From NCBI GenBank assembly GCA_016294165.1, contig JAEDCM010000003.1:1-64000 (forward strand): 64,000 bases of DNA, written 5' to 3'. Source of the stretch: Anaeroplasmataceae bacterium. Its GTDB lineage: Bacteria; Bacillota_I; Bacilli_A; Acholeplasmatales; JAEDCM01. A program made the position numbers and the translations under genes. The notes beneath the pieces are model-generated. The model saw nothing but the letters and a program-made list of their open reading frames with translations, had not been told where the DNA came from and made no database searches. The stretch's first letter is position 1. Each line of letters starts with the position of its first letter. Shown in pieces: positions 16,972 to 26,377 of this stretch.

Positions 16972-18597
16972 ATAATCATCGTGAATTTTAACTAATTCTT
17001 TAAATTTCTTTTTGAATATTTCAACAATTCTTGGATCAAATTGTTTTCCACTTTCTGAAACAATAATATTATATACTTCATTAGGTGGAAGACCATCTTT
17101 ATATGATCTCTTGCTTATTAAAGCATCGAAGACATCTGCAACAGCAATTAAACGTCCGATTGTGTGAATTTCGTTTCCTTTTAATCCTAAATATCCATTT
17201 CCGTCCCATCTTTCATGATGTTCCTTAATCATGATTTTAGCAAGGTTCATTACATCACCTGGACAGTTTTTGATTAAATCAACACCTTGAGTAACATGGG
17301 TTTTAATGATTTTATATTCTTCATCAGTTAATGAATGCTTTTTCTCGAGAATTTCACTTGGAATAAATATTTTACCAATATCGTGCATCATTGAGGCTAT
17401 ACCAATTTTTTCAGAATATTCAGCGGAGAATCCAGCTTCTTTTGCTAGGACTGTCATATATTCGCGAACACGTCTAATGTGATTACCTGTTTGATGTGAT
17501 TTGCTATCAGTAATAGAAGAGAAAGCATAAATCATCTCAGATTGAGTATCTAATAAATCTAGGGTAAGCTTTAAGTTTTTAATCGCAATTCCCATATTGT
17601 TTGTAAGGATTTGGATGATATCTCTAAGGGTTCCTAAATCCTCCGCAGTTATTTGACAATCGACGATAATAAATCTTATTAATCCTTTTTCATTATAAAA
17701 TTTAATGATAATACTATTATTATTTATTTCAAAGCTATTAGTACGATCAAGACGCTCAGTTTTAATTGTAAGCATTTGATTTGCTGTTCCTAATGTTAAT
17801 TCGCCATTAATTGGCATTAGTGTTGAGTACAATTTTCCACTTTTAATAACGGAGAATGATTTATTGCTTAAATGTCCAAAATAGATTCCTTGATTATATT
17901 GTGGATTAATAAAAGGTCTAATTGCATCTTTTAGAGCCTTTTCACATGTTTCATAAAATTCATTTAAGTTCTTTGATGAAAAGATATCAATTGAATTTGA
18001 AATAGTTTGATCTAATGAACGATTCTCATCATTAATTTGTTTTGATTTATCATTTGCTAGTTCATATAGCCTAGAAGAATAACGCATTGCTAGAATAACA
18101 TATATTGTAATTGCAATGTAGACTAAAATAAAGGATAATACTTCATTTTTTAATAAAATCTTAAAATCATCAAAACCATCATATTTTAATTGCAATCTAA
18201 TAATTGAACAAACAACTGCAGCTATTAAAACAGTGATAAATGAAATAGAATTAAGCTTTTTATCTAAATATAGATTTAACATTAATGCTGGTGCTAATAA
18301 AATAATCATTACGGGATATTTTAAAAATGTCACAATTATTGAAAATCCAATGATTGAAGTAAATAAAATAACATATTTTATATATTGCTTTTCGTTATGA
18401 AAAAAATCAACAAAAATGGTTGGAAGAAGGAAGAATACTATCGCAGGTAGAAATGCATATCCATCTTCATTTAGCTTATTAAAGGGTGTAATATCTATTA
18501 GCGATAAAATAACTATTATGAATACAATGTAACTAATTACTCGTAATATCCTTGACAAGACTTTGTTGACTTCTATATCTCTATTTTCTAAATCCAT
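16960..18597 (-). CDS. Membrane HD-GYP domain protein
   Basis: 545 residues. The N-terminus has about six membrane segments (15-180), followed by a short coiled stretch, a GAF-like middle region (about 200-345), and an HD-GYP domain (350-545). The metal residues are visible: MHDIGKIFIP (His405-Asp406), HHERWDGNGY (460-469) with G-x-x-I after it, and VADVFDAL. HD-GYP proteins hydrolyse cyclic di-GMP in most studied cases, but some act on other cyclic nucleotides. No GGDEF or EAL protein is in the window, so the signal molecule is an inference. Its 5' side has 168 noncoding bases before the next minus-strand gene. Confidence 0.88.
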   Translation of the reverse strand: MDLENRDIEVNKVLSRILRVISYIVFIIVILSLIDITPFNKLNEDGYAFLPAIVFFLLPTIFVDFFHNEKQYIKYVILFTSIIGFSIIVTFLKYPVMIILLAPALMLNLYLDKKLNSISFITVLIAAVVCSIIRLQLKYDGFDDFKILLKNEVLSFILVYIAITIYVILAMRYSSRLYELANDKSKQINDENRSLDQTISNSIDIFSSKNLNEFYETCEKALKDAIRPFINPQYNQGIYFGHLSNKSFSVIKSGKLYSTLMPINGELTLGTANQMLTIKTERLDRTNSFEINNNSIIIKFYNEKGLIRFIIVDCQITAEDLGTLRDIIQILTNNMGIAIKNLKLTLDLLDTQSEMIYAFSSITDSKSHQTGNHIRRVREYMTVLAKEAGFSAEYSEKIGIASMMHDIGKIFIPSEILEKKHSLTDEEYKIIKTHVTQGVDLIKNCPGDVMNLAKIMIKEHHERWDGNGYLGLKGNEIHTIGRLIAVADVFDALISKRSYKDGLPPNEVYNIIVSESGKQFDPRIVEIFKKKFKELVKIHDDYKDE

Positions 18598-18765
18598 AAA
18601 TTTATATGGTCAAAACTATATTATTCTTGTAAAAAAGAATTAAATATTTAGTATGTATATAATGTTTTGACTTTCTCCTTTCCTAAAAAATTATATTTAT
18701 TTATAAATATATTTTAATCTAAATAATATAGTTTATCAAGAGATTAAGCCTTTAAATAAAAAATA

Positions 18766-19437
18766 TTACTTTTGTTTTACAATTACTAATTTATCGTCGA
18801 TATATAATCCTAATAAAACATTGTTTAATTCATATTTTTGCTTCTTAAGTTCATTATAAATCCATTGTTCTGTTTTGTTTATCTTTAATAGATTATCTTT
18901 AAGAATTTTTTTATCGATAATCAGAGTTATCGGTAGTTTGTTATGGAACTTTTTGATGTTTAGGTCCTTGCAGGTTGGTGTTTGATATTTTTCATAGGGC
19001 AGAAAGCTGATTTTTCCATTGTTTTCCATTATGGCATAAGCAATTTCTGTTATATTAAAATATCCAGCAATCCGCGCTTCAGTTAGTAATTCATTGACTT
19101 CAATTAAACCTTTTTTCATGTTTTCTTTAATTAGGACACCATTATCGATGAGAATAATAGGTGTACCATTAATCATTTTTCTTATAAAATTACTTTTGAT
19201 GGTAATGTAATTAGAAAAAACGGCAACCAATGTATAAACTCCCATACTTAAAAATCCATGTAAATAAATATATTCGGTATTGATTGCCATTTCAGCCGCA
19301 ATGGAACCCATTGATATACCAATTACATAGTCAAAGAAGTTTAATTGGGAAATTTGTCTATGTCCAAGCAGTTTTGTCATTAAAAATAAAAAAGAGATTG
19401 AGATTAGCGATCTAAAAATTATATTGATTAAATCCAT
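18766..19437 (-). CDS. YetF-like DUF421 membrane protein
   Basis: 223 residues. Three N-terminal membrane helices (FRSLISISFLFLMTKLLGHR, DYVIGISMGSIAAEMA and a third near 60-80) are followed by a soluble alpha/beta DUF421 domain with PIILIDNGVLIKENMKKGL. This is the usual YetF layout and length. YetF-family proteins of Bacillus affect spore membrane behaviour and cation stress; the molecular role here is not known. It lies between the TmcAL terminator and the HD-GYP gene, so it is probably a separate unit. Confidence 0.85.
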   Translation of the reverse strand: MDLINIIFRSLISISFLFLMTKLLGHRQISQLNFFDYVIGISMGSIAAEMAINTEYIYLHGFLSMGVYTLVAVFSNYITIKSNFIRKMINGTPIILIDNGVLIKENMKKGLIEVNELLTEARIAGYFNITEIAYAIMENNGKISFLPYEKYQTPTCKDLNIKKFHNKLPITLIIDKKILKDNLLKINKTEQWIYNELKKQKYELNNVLLGLYIDDKLVIVKQK

Positions 19438-19470
19438 AAATAACCACCAATTTTATTTTGAACATAAAAC

Positions 19471-19501
19471 AAAAAAATAACCGATTAAATAATAATCGGT
19501 T
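19471..19501 (-). terminator. Terminator of tmcAL
   Basis: Minus strand: AACCGATT pairs with AATCGGTT around a short AT loop, then seven Ts. The stop codon of tmcAL (19487-19485) lies in the hairpin. Confidence 0.85.
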
Positions 19502-20531
19502 TCAAAAATTCCATTTTTTTAACATCTTTAAAATATTTTAAAGAATAAATTGCACTAGCTTTGATTTCAAAATCAAGGATGGGATTAATATTTTCTTTAA
19601 CCTTGCTGATGATATTGATATCATTTTTAATTTTGCTTAAATATCCTTGACCTTTTTGGTTCATTCCTAATACTCTAATATATGGAGGGTTAGCATCTAA
19701 TCCTTCCTTAAAGTCTAATAAATTCTTTAACAAATAACGATTTATTCTACTCTTAGTGTATCTTTTACTAACAAGAGAATCGATAAGGGTAGAAATAGAA
19801 GAATTTGGCTCTATAAGCTTATTTTCTAATCCTTCATCCTTTATTAAGTTTCCACGACTGATTAAAAATCTTAAATAATCATAATAGCGTTTAAAATCAT
19901 TAAATCCATGGGCCTGATAAAATAAAGAAACTTCAAGCGGAGTGTCATTATTGCAACCATACTCTCTAATATGTGAGGCACTGTTAAAATTTAAATTTCT
20001 TTTGATGGCTATTGGTTTTATTTTAGAATTTAATTTATTAATAGCTTTAATATAACATAGATTTAGGATATCACCACTTTTGGGTTCATCTAATCCAAAT
20101 TCATTAAAAGCTAGAGCGTTTGCCTTTGGATAACTATATCCTTCATCTAAATACTTTTTTACTTGATTATTAAAAGTTTCGGTAATAGATAATTCATATA
20201 ATTTATTTATGTAGTCTAAATCATTAGTTTCACTTCCAAAAATCATTTCATCAACTTTTAGTTGATTTAGTAAATAAACAGAAGCATAGGCAAAAATATC
20301 AGCATTTTGAATAGTGTAGTATGTTGGTAATTCAACAACTAGATCTACACCATATTTTAATGCTAGCTCAGTTTTAAAAAATTTATCAAATGGAGCTGGT
20401 TCACCACGCATTGTATAGTTTCCACCTAAAATACAAACTAAAACATCACAATCTTTTTTTGCTTGTTCTAAGTGGTAAATATGGCCATTGTGCATGGGAT
20501 TATATTCAACAATTATTCCTCTAACTCGCAT
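19485..20531 (-). CDS. tmcAL: tRNA(Met) cytidine acetate ligase (TmcAL/YlbM)
   Basis: TmcAL makes N4-acetylcytidine at the wobble base of elongator tRNA-Met from acetate and ATP. The N-terminal HIGH-type nucleotidyltransferase motif is visible in GIIVEYNPMHNGHIYHLEQA, followed by GGNYTMRGEPAPFDK and VVELPTYYTIQNADIFA, strongly matching the family. At 348 residues it is shorter than the approximately 400 of Bacillus YlbM, the difference lying in the C-terminal half. ATG 20531 follows GAGGTGA; a GTG 9 bases earlier is part of that site. It diverges from the DUF177-rpmF operon, as in many Bacilli. Confidence 0.9.
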   Translation of the reverse strand: MRVRGIIVEYNPMHNGHIYHLEQAKKDCDVLVCILGGNYTMRGEPAPFDKFFKTELALKYGVDLVVELPTYYTIQNADIFAYASVYLLNQLKVDEMIFGSETNDLDYINKLYELSITETFNNQVKKYLDEGYSYPKANALAFNEFGLDEPKSGDILNLCYIKAINKLNSKIKPIAIKRNLNFNSASHIREYGCNNDTPLEVSLFYQAHGFNDFKRYYDYLRFLISRGNLIKDEGLENKLIEPNSSISTLIDSLVSKRYTKSRINRYLLKNLLDFKEGLDANPPYIRVLGMNQKGQGYLSKIKNDINIISKVKENINPILDFEIKASAIYSLKYFKDVKKMEFLKPIII

Positions 20532-20599
20532 TAATGTCACCTCAACATTACTTATATTTTATATTATATATAATTATTATAAAAAATACTAGAAATAAG

Positions 20600-20628
20600 T
20601 TGACATTATTGATAATATTAAGTATAAT
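20600..20628 (+). promoter_or_regulatory. Consensus promoter of DUF177-rpmF
   Basis: TTGACA (20600-20605), a 17-base spacer and TATAAT (20623-20628): a perfect sigma-A promoter, fitting a ribosomal protein operon. Confidence 0.9.
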
Positions 20629-20651
20629 TTATAGGTGCTGAGGTGATGTTT

Positions 20652-21119
20652 ATGAAGTGGACTTTAGGACAACTTGCAAAAATGCCTAAACCAATCATGG
20701 TATCCTATGAGTTAGATTTAAAGGAACACTTAGATAAAATGACTGACTGCAAGGATATTGATATAGTCAAGGTTAATGTTACAGGATATGAAACAAGCTT
20801 TGATGAATATGTATTTTCGTTAGATATTACTACGACATTGACAATGCAATGTGCGGTGACATTAGAGGATATTTTATATCCATTAAATGTTCACGCTGAT
20901 GAAGTGTTTAGTACAACTAATGAAGATGGTGATGATGTAAATTTAGTTATAAACAATATGGTTGATTTAGATCCCGTTGTTTTAGCAAATATCATTATGT
21001 CAATACCAATGAAAGTAGTTAAACCGGGTGCAGAGGATTTATTTGCTAGTGAAGATTCTTTTAATAAAGATGATAAGGTAAATCCAGCCTTTGCCGATTT
21101 AGAAGAATATTTAAAATAA
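20652..21119 (+). CDS. DUF177 protein (YceD family)
   Basis: 155-residue protein of the DUF177/YceD family, nearly always encoded directly before rpmF. It is thought to act in 23S rRNA processing or stability (shown for the plant and E. coli relatives). Family features are the central CAVTLEDILYPL segment, the acidic middle and the LDPVVLANIIMSIPMKVV helix, with the conserved C-terminal DDKVNPAFADLEEYLK. Start at 20652 behind GAGGTGATG. rpmF follows 18 bases after the stop. Confidence 0.88.
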   Translation: MKWTLGQLAKMPKPIMVSYELDLKEHLDKMTDCKDIDIVKVNVTGYETSFDEYVFSLDITTTLTMQCAVTLEDILYPLNVHADEVFSTTNEDGDDVNLVINNMVDLDPVVLANIIMSIPMKVVKPGAEDLFASEDSFNKDDKVNPAFADLEEYLK

Positions 21120-21137
21120 TTTTTAGGAGGTGAAAAT

Positions 21138-21323
21138 ATGGCAGTACCTTTTAGACGTACATCTAAGACAAAGAAACGTATGCGTCGTACACACTTTAAA
21201 TTAAGCATGCCTGGTATGGTAATGTGTAAAAATTGTGGACAAATGATGTTATCACACCGCGTATGTCCAAGTTGTGGAAGTTATAACGGTAAACAAGTTG
21301 TAGCTCAAAAAGAAGAAAAATAA
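21138..21323 (+). CDS. rpmF: 50S ribosomal protein L32
   Basis: 61-residue bL32 with the typical start [19 protein letters not shown] and an intact zinc ribbon (CKNCG and CPSCG), so it is the zinc-containing form. Ribosome site AGGAGGTGA. Its terminator follows immediately. Confidence 0.97.
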   Translation: MAVPFRRTSKTKKRMRRTHFKLSMPGMVMCKNCGQMMLSHRVCPSCGSYNGKQVVAQKEEK

Positions 21324-21328
21324 TTTTA

Positions 21329-21356
21329 GAAATAGATGCAAACGGGCATCTATTTT
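21329..21356 (+). terminator. Terminator after rpmF
   Basis: AAATAGATGC pairs with GCATCTATTT around a 6-base loop. Confidence 0.85.
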
Positions 21357-21389
21357 CTATATATAGCGATATTTTGGAGGTGAATATAA

Positions 21390-22310
21390 ATGGAACATAT
21401 CACTGTTTTGTTAAATGAAGGAGTAGATAGTCTTAATATCAATCCTGATGGGATTTATGTGGATGCAACCCTCGGTGGAGGCGGACATTCTAGTTTAATT
21501 TTATCTAAGCTTAAAAATGGTCATTTATATTCATTTGACCAAGATGAATATGCAATTAATAAGGCTAAGTCTCGTTTAGATAGTGTTGGGAGCAATTACA
21601 CAATAATTAAGTCTAATTTTTGTAATTTAAAGGAAGAATTAAATAAATTAGGTGTGATGAATATTGACGGAATTATTTATGATTTAGGGGTATCATCATT
21701 TCAATTTGATGATGGAGAAAGAGGATTCTCATATAATTATGAGGCGAGATTAGATATGCGCATGAATAAGGAACAAGCATTAAGTGCATATGAGATTATT
21801 AATGAATATTCATTAGAAGAGATTTCTAATATTTTATATCGCTATGGTGAAGAAGATTTTGCTAGAAAAATTGCATCAGAGATTGTTAAGGAACGAAATA
21901 ATAAACCAATTGAAACAACAATTGATTTAGTTAATGTTATAAAAAAAGCTTTGCCACAAAAGATCTTAAATAAGAAGGGACATCCTGCAAAGAAAACCTT
22001 TCAAGCGTTAAGGATTGCGGTAAATGATGAATTAAGAGTATTTGAAAAATCGCTTTATGATGCGATTGATATGCTAAATAAGAATGGTAGAGTTGTTGTG
22101 ATTAGTTTTCATTCATTAGAGGATCGTATTTGTAAACAAATATTTAAAGAAAAATCAACTATATATATTCCTAAGGGATTACCAGTTATTAATAATGAGG
22201 TTGCTCCTTTAGAAATAATTAGTAAAAAACCAATTCTTCCTAGTGATGAGGAAGTCTTAAATAATAATAGATCGCATAGTGCAAAAATGCGTGTCGCGAA
22301 AAGGAATTGA
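21390..22310 (+). CDS. rsmH: 16S rRNA m4C1402 methyltransferase
   Basis: RsmH (MraW) methylates N4 of C1402 in 16S rRNA using SAM. 306 residues, normal length; the SAM site is DATLGGGGHS, with YDLGVSSFQFDDGERGFSY and the C-terminal ISFHSLEDRICKQIF all typical. Ribosome site GGAGGTGA. It normally heads the division and cell wall cluster after mraZ; here neither mraZ nor ftsL/pbp follows, and an ABC-F gene begins 4 bases after the stop. Confidence 0.96.
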   Translation: MEHITVLLNEGVDSLNINPDGIYVDATLGGGGHSSLILSKLKNGHLYSFDQDEYAINKAKSRLDSVGSNYTIIKSNFCNLKEELNKLGVMNIDGIIYDLGVSSFQFDDGERGFSYNYEARLDMRMNKEQALSAYEIINEYSLEEISNILYRYGEEDFARKIASEIVKERNNKPIETTIDLVNVIKKALPQKILNKKGHPAKKTFQALRIAVNDELRVFEKSLYDAIDMLNKNGRVVVISFHSLEDRICKQIFKEKSTIYIPKGLPVINNEVAPLEIISKKPILPSDEEVLNNNRSHSAKMRVAKRN

Positions 22311-22314
22311 TAAT

Positions 22315-23886
22315 ATGTTAAAAGCAATAAACGTTGGAGTTAGATATGGTTCAAGAAAATTGTTTGAAGAGGTAAATTTAGAATTCACTTCTGGAAATTG
22401 TTACGGAATCATTGGAGCAAATGGAGCTGGTAAGTCAACATTTATTAAAATTTTATCTGGTGAGATTGAGCCAACAAGCGGGCAAGTAATTATTGGCCCA
22501 AATCAAAGAATGTCCGTTTTAAGGCAAAATCAAAATGCTTATGATGATAAGACCGTTTTAGATACTGTTTTATTAGGACATAAGAGACTTGTGGAAATTA
22601 TGGAAGAAAAGAATGCTTTATATTGTAAGGACCCATTTACTGATGAGGATGGAATTAAACTTGGTGAATTAGAAGGTGAATTTGCGGATCTTAATGGGTG
22701 GGAAGCCGAGAGTGATGCGGCTACCTTATTAAATGGATTAGGAGTAAGTGAAGAATTCCATTATTCATTGATGGCAGATTTGGATGGTAAGCAAAAGGTT
22801 AAGGTTTTATTAGCCCAAGCAATTTTTGGTAATCCGGATATTTTATTATTGGATGAGCCTACTAATAACTTAGATATTAAGGCGACTCGTTGGTTGGAAA
22901 ATTTCTTGGCTAATTTTGATAATACTGTATTAGTTGTATCACATGACCGCCATTTTTTAAATAACGTTTGTACTCATATTTGTGATGTTGATTATGGTAA
23001 AATCAATTTATATGCTGGAAACTATGAGTTTTGGTATGAGTCTAGTCAACTAGCTTTAAAACAAGCAAAGGATCAAAATAAAAAGAGTGAACAAAAAATA
23101 AAAGAACTTGAAGAATTTATTGCTAGATTTAGCGCAAATGCTTCTAAAAGCAAGCAAGCAACATCAAGAAAGAAGTTATTAGATAAGATAGTATTAGAGG
23201 AAATTAAGCCTTCTACACGTAGATATCCATTCATTGAATGGAAGGCTGATCGTGAGGTTGGTAATGATATTCTATTTGTTGAAAACCTTACTGTTAACGG
23301 ATTATTTGAAAACTTAAGCTTTACCGTTAATAAAAATGATAAGATTGGATTGATCTCTTCAAACAGCTTAGTTATCACGGCTTTATTTAATGTTTTATCT
23401 GGTAAGATTAAGCCGGATGGTGGAACATTTAAATGGGGAGTAACAACATCATTATCATATCTTCCACAAGCAAATGATGAGTTTTTTAATGTTGATTTGA
23501 CGTTAGTTGATTGGTTAAGACAATACAGTGATGATCAAAATGAAACATTTATTCGTGGATTCTTAGGGCGTATGCTATTTAGTGGAGAAGAGGCACTAAA
23601 AAAATCAAATGTTTTAAGTGGAGGGGAAAAGGTAAGGTGTATGCTTTCAAGAATGATGCTTTCTGGAAGTAATGTATTACTATTAGATGAACCAACTAAC
23701 CATTTAGATTTGGAGAGCATCCAAAGCTTAAACAAAGGTATGTCAATGTTTAGAGGTAATATGCTATTTACAACTCATGATGCAGAAATTATGCAAACAG
23801 TTGGTAATCGTTTCATCCTAATTGAAAAGGATAAGGTTATTGATAAGGTTTGTACATATGAAGAATTTTGCGATTATTTAGGATAA
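22315..23886 (+). CDS. ABC-F ATPase, YkpA/YbiT type
   Basis: 523-residue cytosolic tandem ABC ATPase of the ABC-F family, acting on ribosomes. It closely follows the Bacillus YkpA/E. coli YbiT pattern (ELEGEFADLNGWEAES, FWYESSQLALKQA, ARFSANASKSKQATSRKK linker, GFLGRMLFSGEEALKKSNVL). NBD1 has Walker A GANGAGKST and Walker B LLLDEPTNNLD. NBD2 has a degenerate P-loop (SSNSLVITAL) but intact LSGGEKVR and LLLDEPTNHLD, as usual in this subfamily. A housekeeping translation factor is more likely than antibiotic resistance. ATG 22315 follows AAGGAATTG; the earlier in-frame ATG lies within rsmH. Confidence 0.92.
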   Translation: MLKAINVGVRYGSRKLFEEVNLEFTSGNCYGIIGANGAGKSTFIKILSGEIEPTSGQVIIGPNQRMSVLRQNQNAYDDKTVLDTVLLGHKRLVEIMEEKNALYCKDPFTDEDGIKLGELEGEFADLNGWEAESDAATLLNGLGVSEEFHYSLMADLDGKQKVKVLLAQAIFGNPDILLLDEPTNNLDIKATRWLENFLANFDNTVLVVSHDRHFLNNVCTHICDVDYGKINLYAGNYEFWYESSQLALKQAKDQNKKSEQKIKELEEFIARFSANASKSKQATSRKKLLDKIVLEEIKPSTRRYPFIEWKADREVGNDILFVENLTVNGLFENLSFTVNKNDKIGLISSNSLVITALFNVLSGKIKPDGGTFKWGVTTSLSYLPQANDEFFNVDLTLVDWLRQYSDDQNETFIRGFLGRMLFSGEEALKKSNVLSGGEKVRCMLSRMMLSGSNVLLLDEPTNHLDLESIQSLNKGMSMFRGNMLFTTHDAEIMQTVGNRFILIEKDKVIDKVCTYEEFCDYLG

Positions 23887-23938
23887 AAAAAGCTGTGAAA
23901 AACCTTGTTTTTAAAAATAGGCTTTCACAGCTTTTTTT
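23885..23938. terminator. Bidirectional terminator
   Basis: AAAAAAAGCTGTGAAA (23885-23900) pairs with TTTCACAGCTTTTTTT (from 23923): an A-run and T-run on opposite sides of the stem serve both convergent genes. It touches the stop of the isomerase gene. Confidence 0.9.
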
Positions 23939-24776
23939 ATTTTAACAATTCTTTAATATAAGCTAAGCTTGTTGTCATGCTTTCAAATGGAACACCCTCA
24001 AATACTAAATATGCATTAGGACAGTTTTCTTTAGCTTTTTTGACAATGTATTTTAAATCCATCATCCCTTCACCTAATCCAACGCGTTTTAATGGTTGTT
24101 CATTCATTGTGAAGTCTTTTAAGTGGAAAATACGGATCTTATCCTTGAAAAGATCAATACATTCATCAATTATTTGGTGCTGGTATTCTACACTATAATT
24201 TTGTTCATTTAAATAGTTGTAAACATCCACTGTAATAAACATATGACCATTATCGATATCATCTAATAATCTTTTTAATGCTTTTGGTTGGTAGATGCAA
24301 TGACCATCAGCACCTTCGATACAAATGTTAGAATTTACTTCCTTAGCATAGCTGATGATATCTGTAAAAATTCTTTTAACCTCTTGATAAGCTTCTTCGG
24401 TACGGTTTAAAGGATTATATGTCCATTTGTCATCATTGAAAGAACCAGTTTCAGTCCCAACATATAAAGTGTTAAATTTATGGGCAAATCTTAAATGATC
24501 TTTAAATTTTAAAATGTTTTTATTTACTGTCTCTTTGTTAGAATGAACAGGGTTAAAGTATGACCCAATAAGTGGAATGATTAATCCTTCATCGCTAAAG
24601 GCTTTAGCCATTTCATCTAATCTTTCATCGCTCATACTACCAGCCTGAGCAGTCTCATTGATAATGCATTTATTGATTGCTAATTGAAGACCATCAAAGC
24701 CTAATTCTTTGATTTTTTTCGCTAATGTTTTTTCATCAGTTTTTCCAACATCATGGGCTCTAACTATAATTTTCAT
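23937..24776 (-). CDS. Xylose isomerase-like TIM-barrel sugar isomerase/epimerase
   Basis: 279 residues of the AP-endonuclease-2/xylose-isomerase-like barrel superfamily, which includes sugar epimerases and inosose isomerases. Visible features are the barrel's metal ligands Glu in NICIEGADGH, Asp in FITVDVYNYLN, His in RIFHLKDF and the final Glu in YLVFEGVPFES. No signal peptide. The exact sugar is unknown; its position back to back with a polygalacturonase suggests uronate or pectin-sugar metabolism. Ribosome site AAGGAGAT before ATG 24776. Confidence 0.8.
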   Translation of the reverse strand: MKIIVRAHDVGKTDEKTLAKKIKELGFDGLQLAINKCIINETAQAGSMSDERLDEMAKAFSDEGLIIPLIGSYFNPVHSNKETVNKNILKFKDHLRFAHKFNTLYVGTETGSFNDDKWTYNPLNRTEEAYQEVKRIFTDIISYAKEVNSNICIEGADGHCIYQPKALKRLLDDIDNGHMFITVDVYNYLNEQNYSVEYQHQIIDECIDLFKDKIRIFHLKDFTMNEQPLKRVGLGEGMMDLKYIVKKAKENCPNAYLVFEGVPFESMTTSLAYIKELLK

Positions 24777-24857
24777 ATTTATATCTCCTTATATTTTTGT
24801 TATAATTATATTATAATTCTTTTAATTTAGATTTTCAAATAAAATAGAGGTGAGAAT

Positions 24858-26375
24858 ATGCAACTTGATGTTTTATTGGTTACACAAACGAGTGTTTCTT
24901 TAGAAATAATCAATGATTATCCATATTATACAAATGGATTATATAATGTGTATTTAAATGATAAATTAGTTTTAAAAAATAGAAAAACTAATGTTTTTTC
25001 TTTGTATAAATTAAAACCAAATACAGATTATAAGATAAGTGTTAAATTTGATAATGAAGCCATTTCTACAAACTTTAAAACATTATATGAAGAGGTTTGC
25101 TTGAATGTTTTAGATTTTAATGCAAAAGCGGATGGTACTAAGGATGATACTTTAGCAATTCAAGCGGCGATCATGGCTTGTCCAAGAAATGGTCGAGTAT
25201 TTATTCCAAAAGGAAAATATTTAATAACATCGTTATTTTTACGTGATGATGTCAGTATTGAATTATCAAAAAATGCAGTTTTAATTGGAAATGTTAATCG
25301 TAATGATTATCCAATATTACCAGGTTTAAAGAATAATTGTTACTTAGGAACATGGGAGGGGTCTCCGGATTTAGCTTTTACGAGCATTATTACGGGAATA
25401 AATGTTAAAAATGTTTTGATTTATGGATTAGGAGTTATCGATTGTAATGCACAAAATGGAGATTGGTGGGTTAATCATCGAGAAATGCGCATTGCGAGAA
25501 GACCTAATGGGATATTTTTAAACAATTGTGAAAATATTTCATTTCAAGGTATCACTGTAAAAAATACGCCATCATGGAACCAACACCCTTTTTTTAGTCG
25601 CAATTTAAAATATATTGATATATCTTTATTAAGCCCTAAGAATTCCCCAACAACTGATGGAATTGATCCGGAAAGCTGTGATAATGTATTGATATGTGGA
25701 GTGAAGATTAGTGTTGGTGATGATTGTATTGCGATTAAGTCTGGTAAATTAGCAATGGCAAAAAAATTTAAAACACCTTCTAGTAATATTACAATTAGAA
25801 ATTCTTTGATGAAATATGGGCATGCTGGTGTGACCATTGGAAGTGAATTGTCTGGAGGCATTAATAACATAAATGTGAATAAATGCGTTTTTTATAAGAC
25901 TGATCGTGGATTAAGAATTAAGAGCCAAAGAGGTCGCGGAAAGGATGCAATTGTTAATAATGTTAAATTTGATAATATTGTTATGAATAATGTTTTATGC
26001 CCATTAGTTATTAATATGATGTATAAGGCTGGTAGTGATAAGGGTAATGAGGAGCGTTGGAGTGGTGAAAAACAATCAGTGACATCCCTAACTCCAAGCC
26101 TTGGGACCTTTGAGTTTAATAATATAAAAGCAACCAATATTGAATGGGGTGCTGGTTATTTTTGGGGATTAAAAGAAAGCCCAATTAAAAAAATAATTAT
26201 TAATAATTCTAGTTTTGTGTTCAAAAACAAAGCTAGAGGGGGTATAATAGCCATGAGTCTAAAAAATAACTACTGTAAGAAACAGGGGTTAACGTTTATA
26301 AATGTTAAAAATTATGAATTGAATAATGTCTATATTGATGGACAAAAGGGAGAAAAAATAATAGAGGTGAAATAA
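24858..26375 (+). CDS. GH28 family polygalacturonase, no signal peptide
   Basis: 505 residues: an N-terminal fibronectin-like beta domain (1-80) and a right-handed parallel beta-helix GH28 domain (about 85-490). The GH28 catalytic set is present: TTDGIDPES (Asp267), GDDC (Asp288/Asp289) and RIK (Arg353/Lys355). The usual GHG is GHA (321-323) here. No Sec signal or lipobox is seen, so it should act in the cytosol on imported oligogalacturonides as an exo-type enzyme (inference), unlike secreted pectinases. GAGGTGAG precedes the ATG, and the ABC gene starts 2 bases after the stop. Confidence 0.9.
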   Translation: MQLDVLLVTQTSVSLEIINDYPYYTNGLYNVYLNDKLVLKNRKTNVFSLYKLKPNTDYKISVKFDNEAISTNFKTLYEEVCLNVLDFNAKADGTKDDTLAIQAAIMACPRNGRVFIPKGKYLITSLFLRDDVSIELSKNAVLIGNVNRNDYPILPGLKNNCYLGTWEGSPDLAFTSIITGINVKNVLIYGLGVIDCNAQNGDWWVNHREMRIARRPNGIFLNNCENISFQGITVKNTPSWNQHPFFSRNLKYIDISLLSPKNSPTTDGIDPESCDNVLICGVKISVGDDCIAIKSGKLAMAKKFKTPSSNITIRNSLMKYGHAGVTIGSELSGGINNINVNKCVFYKTDRGLRIKSQRGRGKDAIVNNVKFDNIVMNNVLCPLVINMMYKAGSDKGNEERWSGEKQSVTSLTPSLGTFEFNNIKATNIEWGAGYFWGLKESPIKKIIINNSSFVFKNKARGGIIAMSLKNNYCKKQGLTFINVKNYELNNVYIDGQKGEKIIEVK

Positions 26376-26377
26376 GT

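Noticed and set aside
22279..22314. Upstream in-frame start for the ABC-F gene
   Set aside because: It lies inside rsmH without a ribosome site; ATG 22315 aligns with YkpA-type proteins.
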